Assembly (NCBI GenBank): GCA_963675055.2
Contig: CAXXJE010000004.1
Span: 620,001-684,000, forward strand
From: PGYT01 sp963675055
Lineage (GTDB): Bacteria > Bacteroidota > Ignavibacteria > Ignavibacteriales > Melioribacteraceae
Length of the DNA stretch: 64,000 nucleotides
Direction of reading: 5' to 3'
Below, piece by piece: positions 9,467-19,247 of the stretch; the stretch's first letter is position 1; each line of letters begins with the position of its first letter. The notes under the pieces were generated by a model. The model saw only the letters and a program-made list of their open reading frames with translations. It was not told where the DNA came from and ran no database searches. A program made the position numbers and the translations under genes.

Positions 9467-9482
9467 TGCCGGGAAACCGGCA
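9467..9482 (+). terminator. GNRA-capped hairpin downstream of pyrE
   Basis: TGCCGG-GAAA-CCGGCA, a perfect 6-bp stem closed by a GAAA tetraloop, 14 bp after the pyrE stop. No T run follows, so termination activity is uncertain. Confidence 0.3.
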
Positions 9483-9624
9483 TCAATTATCCAACCGATA
9501 ATACCACCTCAGAGTAACAGATTAATTAGTAGTCATTCTATTTTTATTGCCGCATTTTTTGCTAAAGTTGAGTATTCAAAAAGAAGAGTTAAATCTAAAG
9601 CAAGCTGCCTGAAAGAAGTGAAAA

Positions 9625-9650
9625 GCGCCCGCAACTGTTTATACGGGCGC
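9625..9650 (-). terminator. Rho-independent terminator of hppA
   Basis: GCGCCCG (9625-9631) pairs with CGGGCGC (9644-9650). Read on the minus strand, the hairpin starts just after the hppA stop and is followed by TTTT. It may also serve pyrE from the other side. Confidence 0.75.
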
Positions 9651-9658
9651 ATTTAAAT

Positions 9659-11854
9659 TTACAGCAAACTAAATGCAACTGTTAAACCGGACATAACAAT
9701 TGCAACCATACTCATAAGTTTGATTAATATATTCAAACTCGGTCCGGATGTATCCTTAAACGGATCACCAACTGTATCTCCTATAACTGTTGCTTTATGG
9801 CACGGTGAACCTTTACCGCCGTGATGTCCTTCTTCAACATATTTTTTAGCATTATCCCATGCACCGCCGGAGTTAGCCATAAACACAGCGAGAACAAAAC
9901 CAGCTCCGAGACTACCGACAAGCAATCCGAGAACACCGGCAACGCCGAATACTATTCCCATCAAAATCGGAACAAGGATAGCTAAAGCCGAAGGAAGAAC
10001 CATCTCTACCTGAGCTCCTTTAGTTGAGATAGACACACATCTGGCATAATCAGGTTCAGTTTTACCTTCAAGAATTCCCGGGAATTCTCTAAACTGACGT
10101 CTGACTTCATCCACCATTTTTTGTGCAGCACGACCTACAGCGTTCATTGTAAGTCCGCAAAATATAAATGCCATCATTGATCCGATGAATATACCGATAA
10201 GAACTTTAGGATTCATCAGAGTAACATCGTAGTATGTCATGAAGTCTTTTAACGAGGCTGTATGAACGTCTACGCTAACACCATTACCCAGATCAAGAAT
10301 TGTCTGTCCAATTCTCAGAAGCCCGATTTTCAATTCTTCAACGTATGATGCAAGAAGCGCAAGAGCTGTTAAAGCAGCGGAACCAATTGCAAAACCTTTA
10401 CCAGTGGCTGCTGTTGTATTGCCAAGAGAGTCAAGAGCATCAGTTCTGTTACGTACTTCTGGTCCGAGACCGCTCATTTCAGCGTTACCGCCGGCGTTAT
10501 CTGCAATTGGACCATATGCGTCGGTTGCAAGAGTAAGACCGAGTGTAGACAGCATACCAACAGCGGCGATACCGATACCATACAATCCCATACCAAGATT
10601 ATTGAAATCAAAACCTGCAGCAAAAAGGAATGAAAGAACAATACCTACTACAACTGCCAGAACCGGTATTGCAGTTGACATCATACCGACTCCGAGTCCT
10701 GAAATAATAACTGTTGCAGCACCTGTTTTAGAACTCTCAGCAATTGACTGAGTTGGTTTGTATGAAGAGGAAGTATAGTATTCAGTTGCTTTCCCGATTA
10801 CGATACCGGTTATCAATCCGACAACAATAGCTGCCCATATACCCAATGCATTTTCAAGTTCAAGCAGTTGAACAATACCGTAAGAGGCAAATACAATTAA
10901 AACAGAACTTATATTTGTTGCTCTTGATAATGAGTTTAAAAGTTGTTTTTGATTGGCATCCTCAGAAGATTTCACAAAGAATACACCAAGAATTGACAAA
11001 ATAATTCCAACAGCAGCAATTAACATCGGAGCCATAACAGCTTTTATCTGAAGTTCCGGAGTGGCTAAAAATGCTGAAGCACCCAACGCAGCTGTTGCGA
11101 GAATGGAACCGCAATAAGATTCGTACAGGTCGGCGCCCATACCGGCAACGTCACCAACATTATCACCAACGTTGTCAGCAATTGTAGCAGGGTTCCTCGG
11201 ATCGTCTTCCGGTATGCCGGCTTCGACCTTTCCAACAAGGTCACCGCCAACGTCAGCGGCTTTCGTGAAAATTCCACCTCCCACTCTGGCAAACAAGGCC
11301 TGTGCAGATGCGCCCATACCAAATGTAAGCATAGTGGTAGTGATCACTGTTAGATTGTGTCCATCCGTAAGTGAAATGGGATAAAAGTTATTTAGGACCA
11401 GGAACCAGATCGAAATATCGAGTAAGCCAAGTCCGACAACAACCAAACCCATTACTGCCCCGCTTCTGAATGCAATTTGTAACCCGGAGTTTAAGGATTT
11501 TCGTGCTGCATTCGTTGTTCGGGCCGAAGCGTATGTCGCGGTCTTCATACCGAAGAATCCGGCCAGCCCCGAAAAGAATCCACCAGTAATGAAAGCAAAA
11601 GGAACCCACGGATTTTGTAGCCCTAATCCGTAAGCCAGAATTGCAAAAACTATAGTTATGATAGCGAAGAAAATAAATACAACTTTATATTGTTGTTTTA
11701 AATATGCCATTGCCCCCTGTCTAACATAATTTGCAATTTTCTTCATCGTATCGTTGCCTTCACTTTCCTTCATCATCTGTTTGAAGAAGAAGAAAGCAAA
11801 GATCAATGCACAGATCGAACCTATCGGTACAATCCAGAATAATCCACTTATCAT
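9659..11854 (-). CDS. hppA: Membrane-bound ion-translocating pyrophosphatase
   Basis: 731 residues with about 16 hydrophobic segments, as in all members. The hydrolytic-centre signature DDPRNPATIADNVGDNVGD is intact, as are the later NTAATGKGFAIGSAALTALAL and the C-terminal GDTVGDPFKDTSGPS. The alanine and glycine in TAATGKG are those of K+-dependent enzymes; K+-independent ones carry Lys and Thr there. It couples PPi hydrolysis to H+ and/or Na+ export across the cytoplasmic membrane; which ion cannot be decided by eye. Single gene with its own terminator. Confidence 0.96.
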   Translation of the reverse strand: MISGLFWIVPIGSICALIFAFFFFKQMMKESEGNDTMKKIANYVRQGAMAYLKQQYKVVFIFFAIITIVFAILAYGLGLQNPWVPFAFITGGFFSGLAGFFGMKTATYASARTTNAARKSLNSGLQIAFRSGAVMGLVVVGLGLLDISIWFLVLNNFYPISLTDGHNLTVITTTMLTFGMGASAQALFARVGGGIFTKAADVGGDLVGKVEAGIPEDDPRNPATIADNVGDNVGDVAGMGADLYESYCGSILATAALGASAFLATPELQIKAVMAPMLIAAVGIILSILGVFFVKSSEDANQKQLLNSLSRATNISSVLIVFASYGIVQLLELENALGIWAAIVVGLITGIVIGKATEYYTSSSYKPTQSIAESSKTGAATVIISGLGVGMMSTAIPVLAVVVGIVLSFLFAAGFDFNNLGMGLYGIGIAAVGMLSTLGLTLATDAYGPIADNAGGNAEMSGLGPEVRNRTDALDSLGNTTAATGKGFAIGSAALTALALLASYVEELKIGLLRIGQTILDLGNGVSVDVHTASLKDFMTYYDVTLMNPKVLIGIFIGSMMAFIFCGLTMNAVGRAAQKMVDEVRRQFREFPGILEGKTEPDYARCVSISTKGAQVEMVLPSALAILVPILMGIVFGVAGVLGLLVGSLGAGFVLAVFMANSGGAWDNAKKYVEEGHHGGKGSPCHKATVIGDTVGDPFKDTSGPSLNILIKLMSMVAIVMSGLTVAFSLL

Positions 11855-11900
11855 TCCGACACCTTTATTAGTTAATAAATCAGAAATTACTACTTAAAAA

Positions 11901-12677
11901 TTAACGGAGACCAACGTTAAGTGCTGACCGCCACCAGGCGTAATATTTATTGGTCATTTCTTCTATTGACGGGATTGGGTAGTATAGAAGATTTTCATTG
12001 TCCCCAACAAAAAAACCATTTGTACATGTACGGAAAAAGAGTTCACCATAAAATGTACGAATAACAGTCTTTGTTGCTTTTGAGGGTTTATCAAGCAATC
12101 CGACAAGGCAGTCCCTGAGATGATCAATGTTCGGATACGGTAAATCATGTACCGATCCGCTTCTGGGATCCACTGCCAGCGAGTTGAGATTCAGTTCAAC
12201 AAATACAAGTTTTGGAACAGATACAGGTTGTGAAGTATCTGTAACATGATTTAGAAATTCATCAGGACTATAACCACTTGCAATTCGCGGCGTAACAGGC
12301 GACAATTCCTGGTAAAGATGTAAATTATTATCTTCAACCTTTTTGTATTCTGATTGCTGCAACGATAGTACTCTTCCGTCATCGGTAACTAAGTACAAAT
12401 CTTTCAGTGCTTCAAGAGGCAAATGCTCGAGGACCCTGTAAATGGAAAGATACACTGAACGTTTAGGTGTACCGTCGGAATGAGGCACACATCGCTTATC
12501 AATCTGCTCAATCGGGAATTGATCGCCGACCTTATTGATATCTACTTCAAAGAACATTGCTTGTCCGCGTGTTCTCTTCTTTGTACCCACAGCAAAATAA
12601 TTTCCGAATTCCTTCGGCGGCAGCATCGAAGCGATTAAAGCTTCAGGAGTTAACGAGAAGTATAGATAGTTTTGCAT
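11901..12677 (-). CDS. Conserved-looking protein of unknown function
   Basis: 258 residues, starting at the ATG at 12677 behind GAGGTT. It appears cytosolic: no signal peptide, no membrane segment, mixed composition. It begins MQNYLYFSLTPEALIASMLPP and contains several P-x-L and acidic patches. I do not recognise a family. It lies 46 bp upstream of hppA on the same strand, so the two may be co-transcribed, but there is no functional argument for a link. Codon use and GC are like those of the neighbours. Confidence 0.7.
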   Translation of the reverse strand: MQNYLYFSLTPEALIASMLPPKEFGNYFAVGTKKRTRGQAMFFEVDINKVGDQFPIEQIDKRCVPHSDGTPKRSVYLSIYRVLEHLPLEALKDLYLVTDDGRVLSLQQSEYKKVEDNNLHLYQELSPVTPRIASGYSPDEFLNHVTDTSQPVSVPKLVFVELNLNSLAVDPRSGSVHDLPYPNIDHLRDCLVGLLDKPSKATKTVIRTFYGELFFRTCTNGFFVGDNENLLYYPIPSIEEMTNKYYAWWRSALNVGLR

Positions 12678-13385
12678 GATAACCTCATTATAATAATACT
12701 TATTGATCTTAAATATAATTATTTAACATAACATTTAAAAACGATTCTGTATCCATATTTATAGTTCTTCCCTCAGTAATATGTCCACTGAATAAATACC
12801 AGGTATCGCATACCCTTTTATACCAGTACCTTCGAACATATCTAAGTAACTATCCAACATATATAACAAGAACGGATATTTACAATTTTTTCCAGTTTTA
12901 TGAATGATAATTCTCATTCTGATATTTGAATCAAGGGTTATTACTCTTGTTAAGATCGATAAAAGAAGTATAATAATAATTACAGTCCGGAAATGTGAAA
13001 TTTGAATTATTTCTTCTAATAATACCTCTTCACAAATCAAAGGTGAAGAATTACTATGTGATTTTGTAATTCAGTTACTGCATATCAAACATCTAACCTG
13101 GAATATATCAAAGGTGGTGGTTAAATAAAAACTAAAGTTTAACTTAACTATTTTCGATAGTAAAGGAATTACGGGATGGTGAATTCATGTTTTTATCGAA
13201 AGCGAAAAATAATTTTTTCTCTGATTATTTTGTTTTATAGTATAAAAATGATGAAATTACTTACAAAATAATATTTAATACATAGCATTTTTATGAATGA
13301 TTCGGAATAGTAACGTATTTTAATTTTTGTATCAAATCGCTATTTTAACAAACTGTAATATTCACAATAAATTCATAGAAGATAT
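12678..13385. other. 708-bp AT-rich gene-poor interval
   Basis: No recognisable gene, RNA or strong hairpin. The longest frame (minus, 12759-13040, 93 codons) has a low-complexity Ile/Leu stretch and no family resemblance. It may be a chance frame or a decayed gene. The right-hand part must hold the promoter of the hybrid kinase gene at 13386. No sharp sequence boundary marks an insertion. Confidence 0.5.
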
Positions 13386-15758
13386 ATGGTATCTGCTGGC
13401 AAATTTGAAATTCTCGATAAGTATAACAGTTTAATCAAATCAGCATATAGCGGCAGGGATAACTTTCCGGATGAAGTTTGCAATTTCCTTGTAAATGATT
13501 TTGAATTTCAGGCCGCAGTACTGTTTAAAATAGTTCAATCCAACAGCCTGCTTGTATTGGGCAAATCATCTACTGCCAGGAAAAATTATCTCAGAGGATC
13601 AGAATTCTCATGTTCCGTTTGCAACTTGTTTAATAATGTCGGAGAGTATTCAGTTAACTCCGATTCAAATTGTGAGCTTCAAATTTCTGAATTCGTTATA
13701 TATGAAAGCTGTATAACATTTAACCTGGACAGTAAAGAAAAAGCTTTTCTCAAGGTTTCGAAAAAGAATCCGTTCTCTCATGACGATGCCGACCTGTTGA
13801 GAAAAACAAGTGAGTATATTAAATATCTTCTTGTAAATTGGAGCAATGCCAGAGGCGGTAATACTAACCTGTCCGCAAAACCATTTTCCGAAGTTAGTGC
13901 GGAAATTGCAAATGAACTCAGGTCCCATACCAACTCAATTATCGGATCTACATCAATCCTTGCTGAGGACAACCTTACTTCTTCACAAGCCGAATATGTT
14001 GATACGATTAAGAAGAATGCTCAGAACCTATTAGTAAATCTTAAAGACTTTATTGATATTGCCAAACTTGAAACATCCGAATCGGAAGAATTAAAGAAAA
14101 ATGTAGACCTCAAAGAATTGCTTAATGAGTCTATAAAGATTCTTCACTCTAAGAATCCGGAGATAAAAAGTAAATTTGAAGTGGTAATAGACAGTAACCT
14201 TCCGAAGCTATCAAATGTCGATGATTATAAATTAAGGTTCATTCTCACTCACCTCTTGATGGTTTCATTAAAACTGACTGATCCAGGTGAAATAAGGATT
14301 AAACTGAATGTCCTTTCGAATGACAAACTTCAGTTTATTATTTCCGATAATGGCAAAGGTGTAAATGAAGCGGCACAAAAAATTATTTTCGATCCTTTTG
14401 GTATAAATAAAATTCCGGAACTTGAAGACGTTGGTCTTACTGGACTAAGTCTCAATCTCGTAAAACGTTATATTGCATTGATGAAAGGTGAGATAAGAAT
14501 AATCAGCCATGTTGATCAGGGAACAACTTTTAATTTCACAATATCAGCGGATATTAAGCAGGATACTCTTGCTGCAGTTGCTGCCAAATTGCCGAAACCA
14601 ACAAAAGAGAATAATGTACTTGTTATTGAAGATGATTACGCGACTTCAAAACTTTTAAGTAATTATCTTAACAAATGGGGTTACAACCCGACTATTGTGA
14701 ACTCCGAGATGCAGGTTTTTGAACAGCTTGAAAAAGGTAAATACCTGGCAGTAATACTCGATATCGAGCTTCCCCACATTAATGGACTTGAACTTCTTAA
14801 AAAGATACATGAGAAAAAAGAATACAAAAATATGCCTGTTATTGTCTGCTCGGTAGAGGTTGAAAGTCAGAAGGCATACATGATGGGAGCTGTTGAGTAT
14901 TTCATTAAGCCTATAAATTATAATTATCTTGTAGAAGTATTAACCAGCTATAAACTGCGGAAAAATTCAAATATTCTTTGCGTTGATGATGATTTGCCAA
15001 CATTAAATTTAATTAAGCAGGCAATTGAGACTGCAGGATTCAATCCTATAGCAGAAAATGTTTCCGCAAATGTTATGGAAAACATAAAGGATAAGCAGCT
15101 TGATCTTGCAATAGTTGATCTTGATATGCCGCATCCAAACGGATTTGAATTAATCAAATTAATAAAGTCAGAACCGGCATTTGCTAATCTGCCAATTATC
15201 ATTTACACCGGTAAAGAAAACTTCCAGGAAGATCTTTTGAAGATCGACGGACTATTCGACGAATTATTGGATAAGAAGAGCACGAACATAGAGGATCTTG
15301 CCGATACTATTAGTTCAATGATCAACAAGTACGAAGAACCGACTCCTGTTGAAGATGTAATGAAAAAAGAAGATGATGAAATTAAAATATTATTTGCAGA
15401 GGATTATAAACACTCGCAAATTATTGTTACACGTTTGTTAAAGAAAAACGGTTTTGAAAATGTTGTTGTTGTCGAAAACGGTGAAGATGCTTTAAATACC
15501 GCTAAGAAGGAAAGTTTCGACCTAATTTTAATGGACATGCAAATGCCTATTATGAACGGGTTTGAGGCTACTCAGAAAATTAGAGAAATGGCTGAATATA
15601 AGGATACAACAATTATAGCTCTTACAGCCTTCGCTATGAAGGGTGACAAGGAGAAATGCCTGGAAGCAGGTGCGACTGATTATATACCAAAACCGATTGA
15701 TAGTAAAGAGTTTATTGAAAAAGTTAAATACTATACAAACGCTGCCAAACAAGTTTAA
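13386..15758 (+). CDS. Hybrid histidine-kinase-like protein with three receiver domains and a degenerate kinase core
   Basis: 790 residues, soluble. Order: GAF-like N-terminal domain (about 5-150), HisKA-like helical hairpin (about 168-230), HATPase-like domain (about 240-390), then receivers at about 409-522, 529-645 and 667-785. The receivers keep phospho-acceptor Asp459, Asp578 and Asp717. The kinase half is abnormal. The H-box reads IANELRSHTNSIIG, with Asn176 where the phosphorylated His should be and a displaced His181. The N-box reads HLLMVSLKLT, with Val293 where the Mg-binding Asn should be. The last glycine box reads GLTGLSL. Only D-N-G-K-G (321-325) is normal. It probably acts as a phosphoryl sink, relay or scaffold rather than an autokinase. 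No partner kinase is adjacent. Terminator at 15786-15810. Confidence 0.9.
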   Translation: MVSAGKFEILDKYNSLIKSAYSGRDNFPDEVCNFLVNDFEFQAAVLFKIVQSNSLLVLGKSSTARKNYLRGSEFSCSVCNLFNNVGEYSVNSDSNCELQISEFVIYESCITFNLDSKEKAFLKVSKKNPFSHDDADLLRKTSEYIKYLLVNWSNARGGNTNLSAKPFSEVSAEIANELRSHTNSIIGSTSILAEDNLTSSQAEYVDTIKKNAQNLLVNLKDFIDIAKLETSESEELKKNVDLKELLNESIKILHSKNPEIKSKFEVVIDSNLPKLSNVDDYKLRFILTHLLMVSLKLTDPGEIRIKLNVLSNDKLQFIISDNGKGVNEAAQKIIFDPFGINKIPELEDVGLTGLSLNLVKRYIALMKGEIRIISHVDQGTTFNFTISADIKQDTLAAVAAKLPKPTKENNVLVIEDDYATSKLLSNYLNKWGYNPTIVNSEMQVFEQLEKGKYLAVILDIELPHINGLELLKKIHEKKEYKNMPVIVCSVEVESQKAYMMGAVEYFIKPINYNYLVEVLTSYKLRKNSNILCVDDDLPTLNLIKQAIETAGFNPIAENVSANVMENIKDKQLDLAIVDLDMPHPNGFELIKLIKSEPAFANLPIIIYTGKENFQEDLLKIDGLFDELLDKKSTNIEDLADTISSMINKYEEPTPVEDVMKKEDDEIKILFAEDYKHSQIIVTRLLKKNGFENVVVVENGEDALNTAKKESFDLILMDMQMPIMNGFEATQKIREMAEYKDTTIIALTAFAMKGDKEKCLEAGATDYIPKPIDSKEFIEKVKYYTNAAKQV

Positions 15759-15785
15759 TTTTATTTCAAATATTATAAAACAATA

Positions 15786-15810
15786 AATCCGGTATATTGC
15801 GTGCCGGATT
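15786..15810 (+). terminator. Rho-independent terminator after hybrid kinase gene
   Basis: AATCCGG (15786-15792) pairs with CCGGATT (15804-15810), followed by ATTTTTTTAT. It separates the kinase gene from gltX. Confidence 0.8.
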
Positions 15811-15840
15811 ATTTTTTTATGGTTTAAATCCAGAGGGAAT

Positions 15841-17298
15841 ATGATTAACGAAACTCCAAGAGTCAGATTTGCCCCCAGCCCTACCGGTTATCTTCATGTC
15901 GGTGGATTGAGAACGGCTCTTTACAATTACCTATTTGCTAAACACAACAATGGCGATTTTGTTTTAAGAATTGAAGATACCGATAGAAACAGATACGTTG
16001 AAGGTGCACTAGAAAACTTGCTGGATACTTTAGAATGGGTTGGATTAACTCCCGATGAAGGCCCGCGTCAAGGCGGTAATTACGGACCTTATATACAATC
16101 GGAGCGCCTGGATATTTACAAAAAGTATACAGATGAGCTTGTTGAAAAAGGTAAGGCTTATCATTGTTTTTGCTCCCCTGAACGGTTAACGGAATTAAAA
16201 GAAAGTCAGCGAGCAGCTAAACTTCCGCAAATGAAATATGATAAAAAATGTTTAGATCTTTCGAAGGAAGAGGTTGCTGAAAAACTAGCGAACAACGAAA
16301 GTCATGTAATCAGACTAAATGTTGAACCGGGATCAAAAGTGATTATCAAGGATATAATACGCGGACATGTTGAATTCGACAGAAATACTATCGACGACCA
16401 GGTTCTGATCAAGAGCGACGGGTATCCGACTTACCATATGGCCAATGTTGTTGATGATCATTTAATGAATATCACTCATGTTATTCGCGGTGAGGAATGG
16501 TTATCATCCACTCCAAAGCATATTCTTTTATATGATTATCTTGGCTGGGAAATTCCAGAATTCGCACACCTCCCTCTTCTCCTCAATGCCGACAGGTCCA
16601 AGCTAAGTAAACGTCAGGGAGATGTTGCCGTTGAAGATTATCGTGAAAAAGGTTACCTGAAAGATTCTCTTGTTAACTTTGTTGCTCTTCTTGGATGGAG
16701 CGCCGGTGACGACAAGGAATTTTATTATCTTGATGAACTTACAAAAGCTTTTGATCTCAATCGAGTACAAAAATCAGGCGCTGTGTTTAATGTCGATAAA
16801 CTGAACTGGCTTAACGGTGAGCATATTAAAAATATGTCTAATGAAAAGCTACTTCCATATCTCAAACTGGAACTGGATAAATCAGAGTTTAACAGTGGCG
16901 ATTTCGATGATGAATATCTTCTTAAAGTAGTAGAGGCTATGAAATCAAGGCTTACGTTCTATAGTGATTTTATTGAACGTAGTTCATACTTCTTTAAAGC
17001 TCCTGAATCTTTTGATGAAGATATTGTTAAAAAGCGCTGGAAAAAATATTCGGCTGAATATCTGGAAAAGTTTATTAAGGCAATTGAGACTCTTGAAAAT
17101 CCGGGTCATGATGAGTTCCAGGACACACTTAAAAAGACTGCCGAGGAATTAGGTGTTGGCAATGGTCAGCTTATACATCCGGCAAGGCTTGCAGTATCAG
17201 GAATAGGAGTCGGGCCGGGAGTATTCGATCTTCTAGCAATACTTGGCAAGGAAGAAGTAATTAAAAGAATAAAAACAGCAATAGAGAAAATTAAATAG
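15841..17298 (+). CDS. gltX: Glutamate-tRNA ligase
   Basis: 485 residues, class I aminoacyl-tRNA synthetase, full length. The HIGH-type signature is SPTGYLHVGGLRTALYN near residue 12. The KMSKS-type loop is SKLSKRQGD at about 259-267. It lacks the SWIM zinc-binding cysteines of E. coli GltX. The C-terminal helical anticodon-binding domain is complete. It is followed after 16 bp by glnS on the same strand. Because a dedicated glnS is present, this enzyme is probably discriminating (charges tRNA-Glu only). Confidence 0.97.
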   Translation: MINETPRVRFAPSPTGYLHVGGLRTALYNYLFAKHNNGDFVLRIEDTDRNRYVEGALENLLDTLEWVGLTPDEGPRQGGNYGPYIQSERLDIYKKYTDELVEKGKAYHCFCSPERLTELKESQRAAKLPQMKYDKKCLDLSKEEVAEKLANNESHVIRLNVEPGSKVIIKDIIRGHVEFDRNTIDDQVLIKSDGYPTYHMANVVDDHLMNITHVIRGEEWLSSTPKHILLYDYLGWEIPEFAHLPLLLNADRSKLSKRQGDVAVEDYREKGYLKDSLVNFVALLGWSAGDDKEFYYLDELTKAFDLNRVQKSGAVFNVDKLNWLNGEHIKNMSNEKLLPYLKLELDKSEFNSGDFDDEYLLKVVEAMKSRLTFYSDFIERSSYFFKAPESFDEDIVKKRWKKYSAEYLEKFIKAIETLENPGHDEFQDTLKKTAEELGVGNGQLIHPARLAVSGIGVGPGVFDLLAILGKEEVIKRIKTAIEKIK

Positions 17299-17314
17299 AT
17301 AACAAAGGTTTAGT

Positions 17315-19021
17315 ATGAGCAACGATAATAATAATGCAACAGAAAATGAAAATAAACCTTCGAATTTTATAAGAGAAATTATTGACGAAGACCTTAAAAC
17401 AAATAAATACGAAGGTCGCGTTAATACCCGTTTCCCACCGGAGCCAAACGGTTATCTTCATATCGGTCACGCCAAGTCAATTTGCCTTAACTTCGGACTG
17501 GCTAGGGATTATGGCGGTAAATGTAATCTCAGATTCGACGATACAAACCCGACAAAAGAAGAACAGGAATATGTCGATTCCATAAAAGCAGATATTGCCT
17601 GGCTCGGATTTGACTGGGAAGATCGTGAATACTTCGCCTCTGATTATTTCGATCAATTGTTTGAATACGCATTGATACTTATTAAAAAAGGTAAAGCGTA
17701 TGTAGATTCAAGTACTGGTGACGAAATACGTGAAATGCGCGGCATGCCCACAAAACCAGGTATTGAGAGTCCTTATCGCGACAGATCAATCGATGAGAAT
17801 TTGGAACTATTTGAAAAGATGAAGAGTGGTGATTTTAAAGACGGTGAGCATGTATTGCGAGCTAAGATTGATATGACTTCCCCCAATATGAATATGCGCG
17901 ATCCAATTATGTACAGGATACGACACGCATCTCATCACAGAACCGGGGACAAGTGGTGTATCTACCCGATGTATGACTGGGCCCACGGTCAGTCCGATTC
18001 TGTTGAAGGAATAACACATTCAATATGCACGCTCGAATTTGAAAATCATCGTCCGTTGTATGACTGGTTTATTGAGAACATCGGTATATATGCTCCTCAG
18101 CAGATTGAATTTGCGCGCTTAAATTTGAATTACACAATCATGAGTAAGCGTAAGTTGTTAAAACTTGTTGAGGAAGGCTATGTAGACGGCTGGGATGATC
18201 CTCGAATGCCTACGCTCTCAGGATATCGAAGAAGAGGTTATACTCCGGCTTCTATTCGTAACTTCGCTGAATCAGTAGGTGTTGCAAAACGAAATAATGT
18301 TATTGACGTCTCTCATCTCGAGTTCAGTGTTAGAGAAGATTTGAATAAGTCAGCACAGCGGATTATGGCTGTTCTTCGTCCCTTAAAAATAGTGTTGACT
18401 AACTATCCGGATGATCAGGTCGAGGAACTTGAAGCGGTTAATAATCCTGAAGATGAATCAATGGGGAAACGTAAAGTTCCATTTTCAAAATTTCTCTACA
18501 TTGAAAAAGACGACTTTATGGAAGATCCCCCTAAGAAGTTTTTTAGACTTTCACCCGGTAAAGAGGTAAGATTAAGGTATGCCTACATAATTAAATGCGA
18601 AGAAGTATTGAAAGATCCTGAGACAGGCGAGATAACAGAACTGCATTGCACTTATGATGTTGATACAAAAAGCGGCGGACCGGCATCCGGAAGAAAGGTT
18701 AAAGCGACAATTCACTGGGTATCTGCCGAACATGCTGTTGAAGCGGATGTTAGGCTGTATGACAGGCTTTTTATTCATCCTGATCCTGCAGGTGATAAAG
18801 AAACTGATTTCCTTGAACACTTGAATCCAAATTCACTTGAGCATCTTGGAAATTGCAAGTTGGAGCCATTTGCAAGTGGTCTTCAGGAAGCCGATCGAGT
18901 TCAGTTTGAGAGACTCGGTTACTTCTGCGTGGATTCAATAAATGATGAAGGTAAATTGTTGTTTAATAGAACTGTTACACTGCGCGACTCATGGGCGAAA
19001 ATATCTAAAAAGAATAACTGA
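17315..19021 (+). CDS. glnS: Glutamine-tRNA ligase
   Basis: 568 residues, class I synthetase. The HIGH motif is PPEPNGYLHIGHAKS and the KMSKS motif is IMSKRKL. The two C-terminal beta-barrel anticodon-binding domains typical of GlnRS are complete, with the end LRDSWAKISKKNN. Charges tRNA-Gln directly. Its presence implies that the GatCAB route to Gln-tRNA is not needed here. Probably an operon with gltX (16-bp gap). A tRNA-Leu gene begins 72 bp after its stop. Confidence 0.97.
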   Translation: MSNDNNNATENENKPSNFIREIIDEDLKTNKYEGRVNTRFPPEPNGYLHIGHAKSICLNFGLARDYGGKCNLRFDDTNPTKEEQEYVDSIKADIAWLGFDWEDREYFASDYFDQLFEYALILIKKGKAYVDSSTGDEIREMRGMPTKPGIESPYRDRSIDENLELFEKMKSGDFKDGEHVLRAKIDMTSPNMNMRDPIMYRIRHASHHRTGDKWCIYPMYDWAHGQSDSVEGITHSICTLEFENHRPLYDWFIENIGIYAPQQIEFARLNLNYTIMSKRKLLKLVEEGYVDGWDDPRMPTLSGYRRRGYTPASIRNFAESVGVAKRNNVIDVSHLEFSVREDLNKSAQRIMAVLRPLKIVLTNYPDDQVEELEAVNNPEDESMGKRKVPFSKFLYIEKDDFMEDPPKKFFRLSPGKEVRLRYAYIIKCEEVLKDPETGEITELHCTYDVDTKSGGPASGRKVKATIHWVSAEHAVEADVRLYDRLFIHPDPAGDKETDFLEHLNPNSLEHLGNCKLEPFASGLQEADRVQFERLGYFCVDSINDEGKLLFNRTVTLRDSWAKISKKNN

Positions 19022-19093
19022 CGTAAAATTATCTTATTGCCAAAGGTCAAGTAGTTTAGTATTTTTTGAATCGTTTTTACAAGTTTTTGTGCT

Positions 19094-19177
19094 GCCGGAG
19101 TGGCGGAATTGGTAGACGCGCATGACTCAAAATCATGTATCTGCAAGGATGTGCCGGTTCGAGTCCGGCCTTCGGTA
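19094..19177 (+). tRNA. tRNA-Leu (anticodon CAA)
   Basis: 84-nt cloverleaf with a long variable arm typical of class II tRNA. The acceptor GCCGGAG pairs with CTTCGGT (one terminal G:U, one internal G:U). The anticodon loop CTCAAAA gives CAA, reading UUG. The T arm is GCCGG-TTCGAGT-CCGGC, and the discriminator is A. CCA is not encoded. Confidence 0.95.
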
Positions 19178-19182
19178 CTAAA

Positions 19183-19211
19183 AAAAAGCCCGATTTTTAA
19201 TCGGGCTTTTT
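19183..19211 (+). terminator. Strong bidirectional terminator after tRNA-Leu
   Basis: AAAAAGCCCGAT pairs with ATCGGGCTTTTT around a 5-nt loop. The A run on one side and T run on the other would let it end both the tRNA transcript and the convergent minus-strand gene at 19248. Confidence 0.9.
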
Positions 19212-19247
19212 ATTTTAAACAAACTCGCAGATATGTTGTTGAGAGTG

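Noticed and set aside
10404..10751. 115-codon plus-strand frame opposite hppA
   Set aside because: Antisense shadow of the conserved pyrophosphatase core; no start signal.
12759..13040. 93-codon minus-strand frame
   Set aside because: No homology pattern, low-complexity Ile/Leu stretch, no clear ribosome site; kept only as a note in the gene-poor interval.
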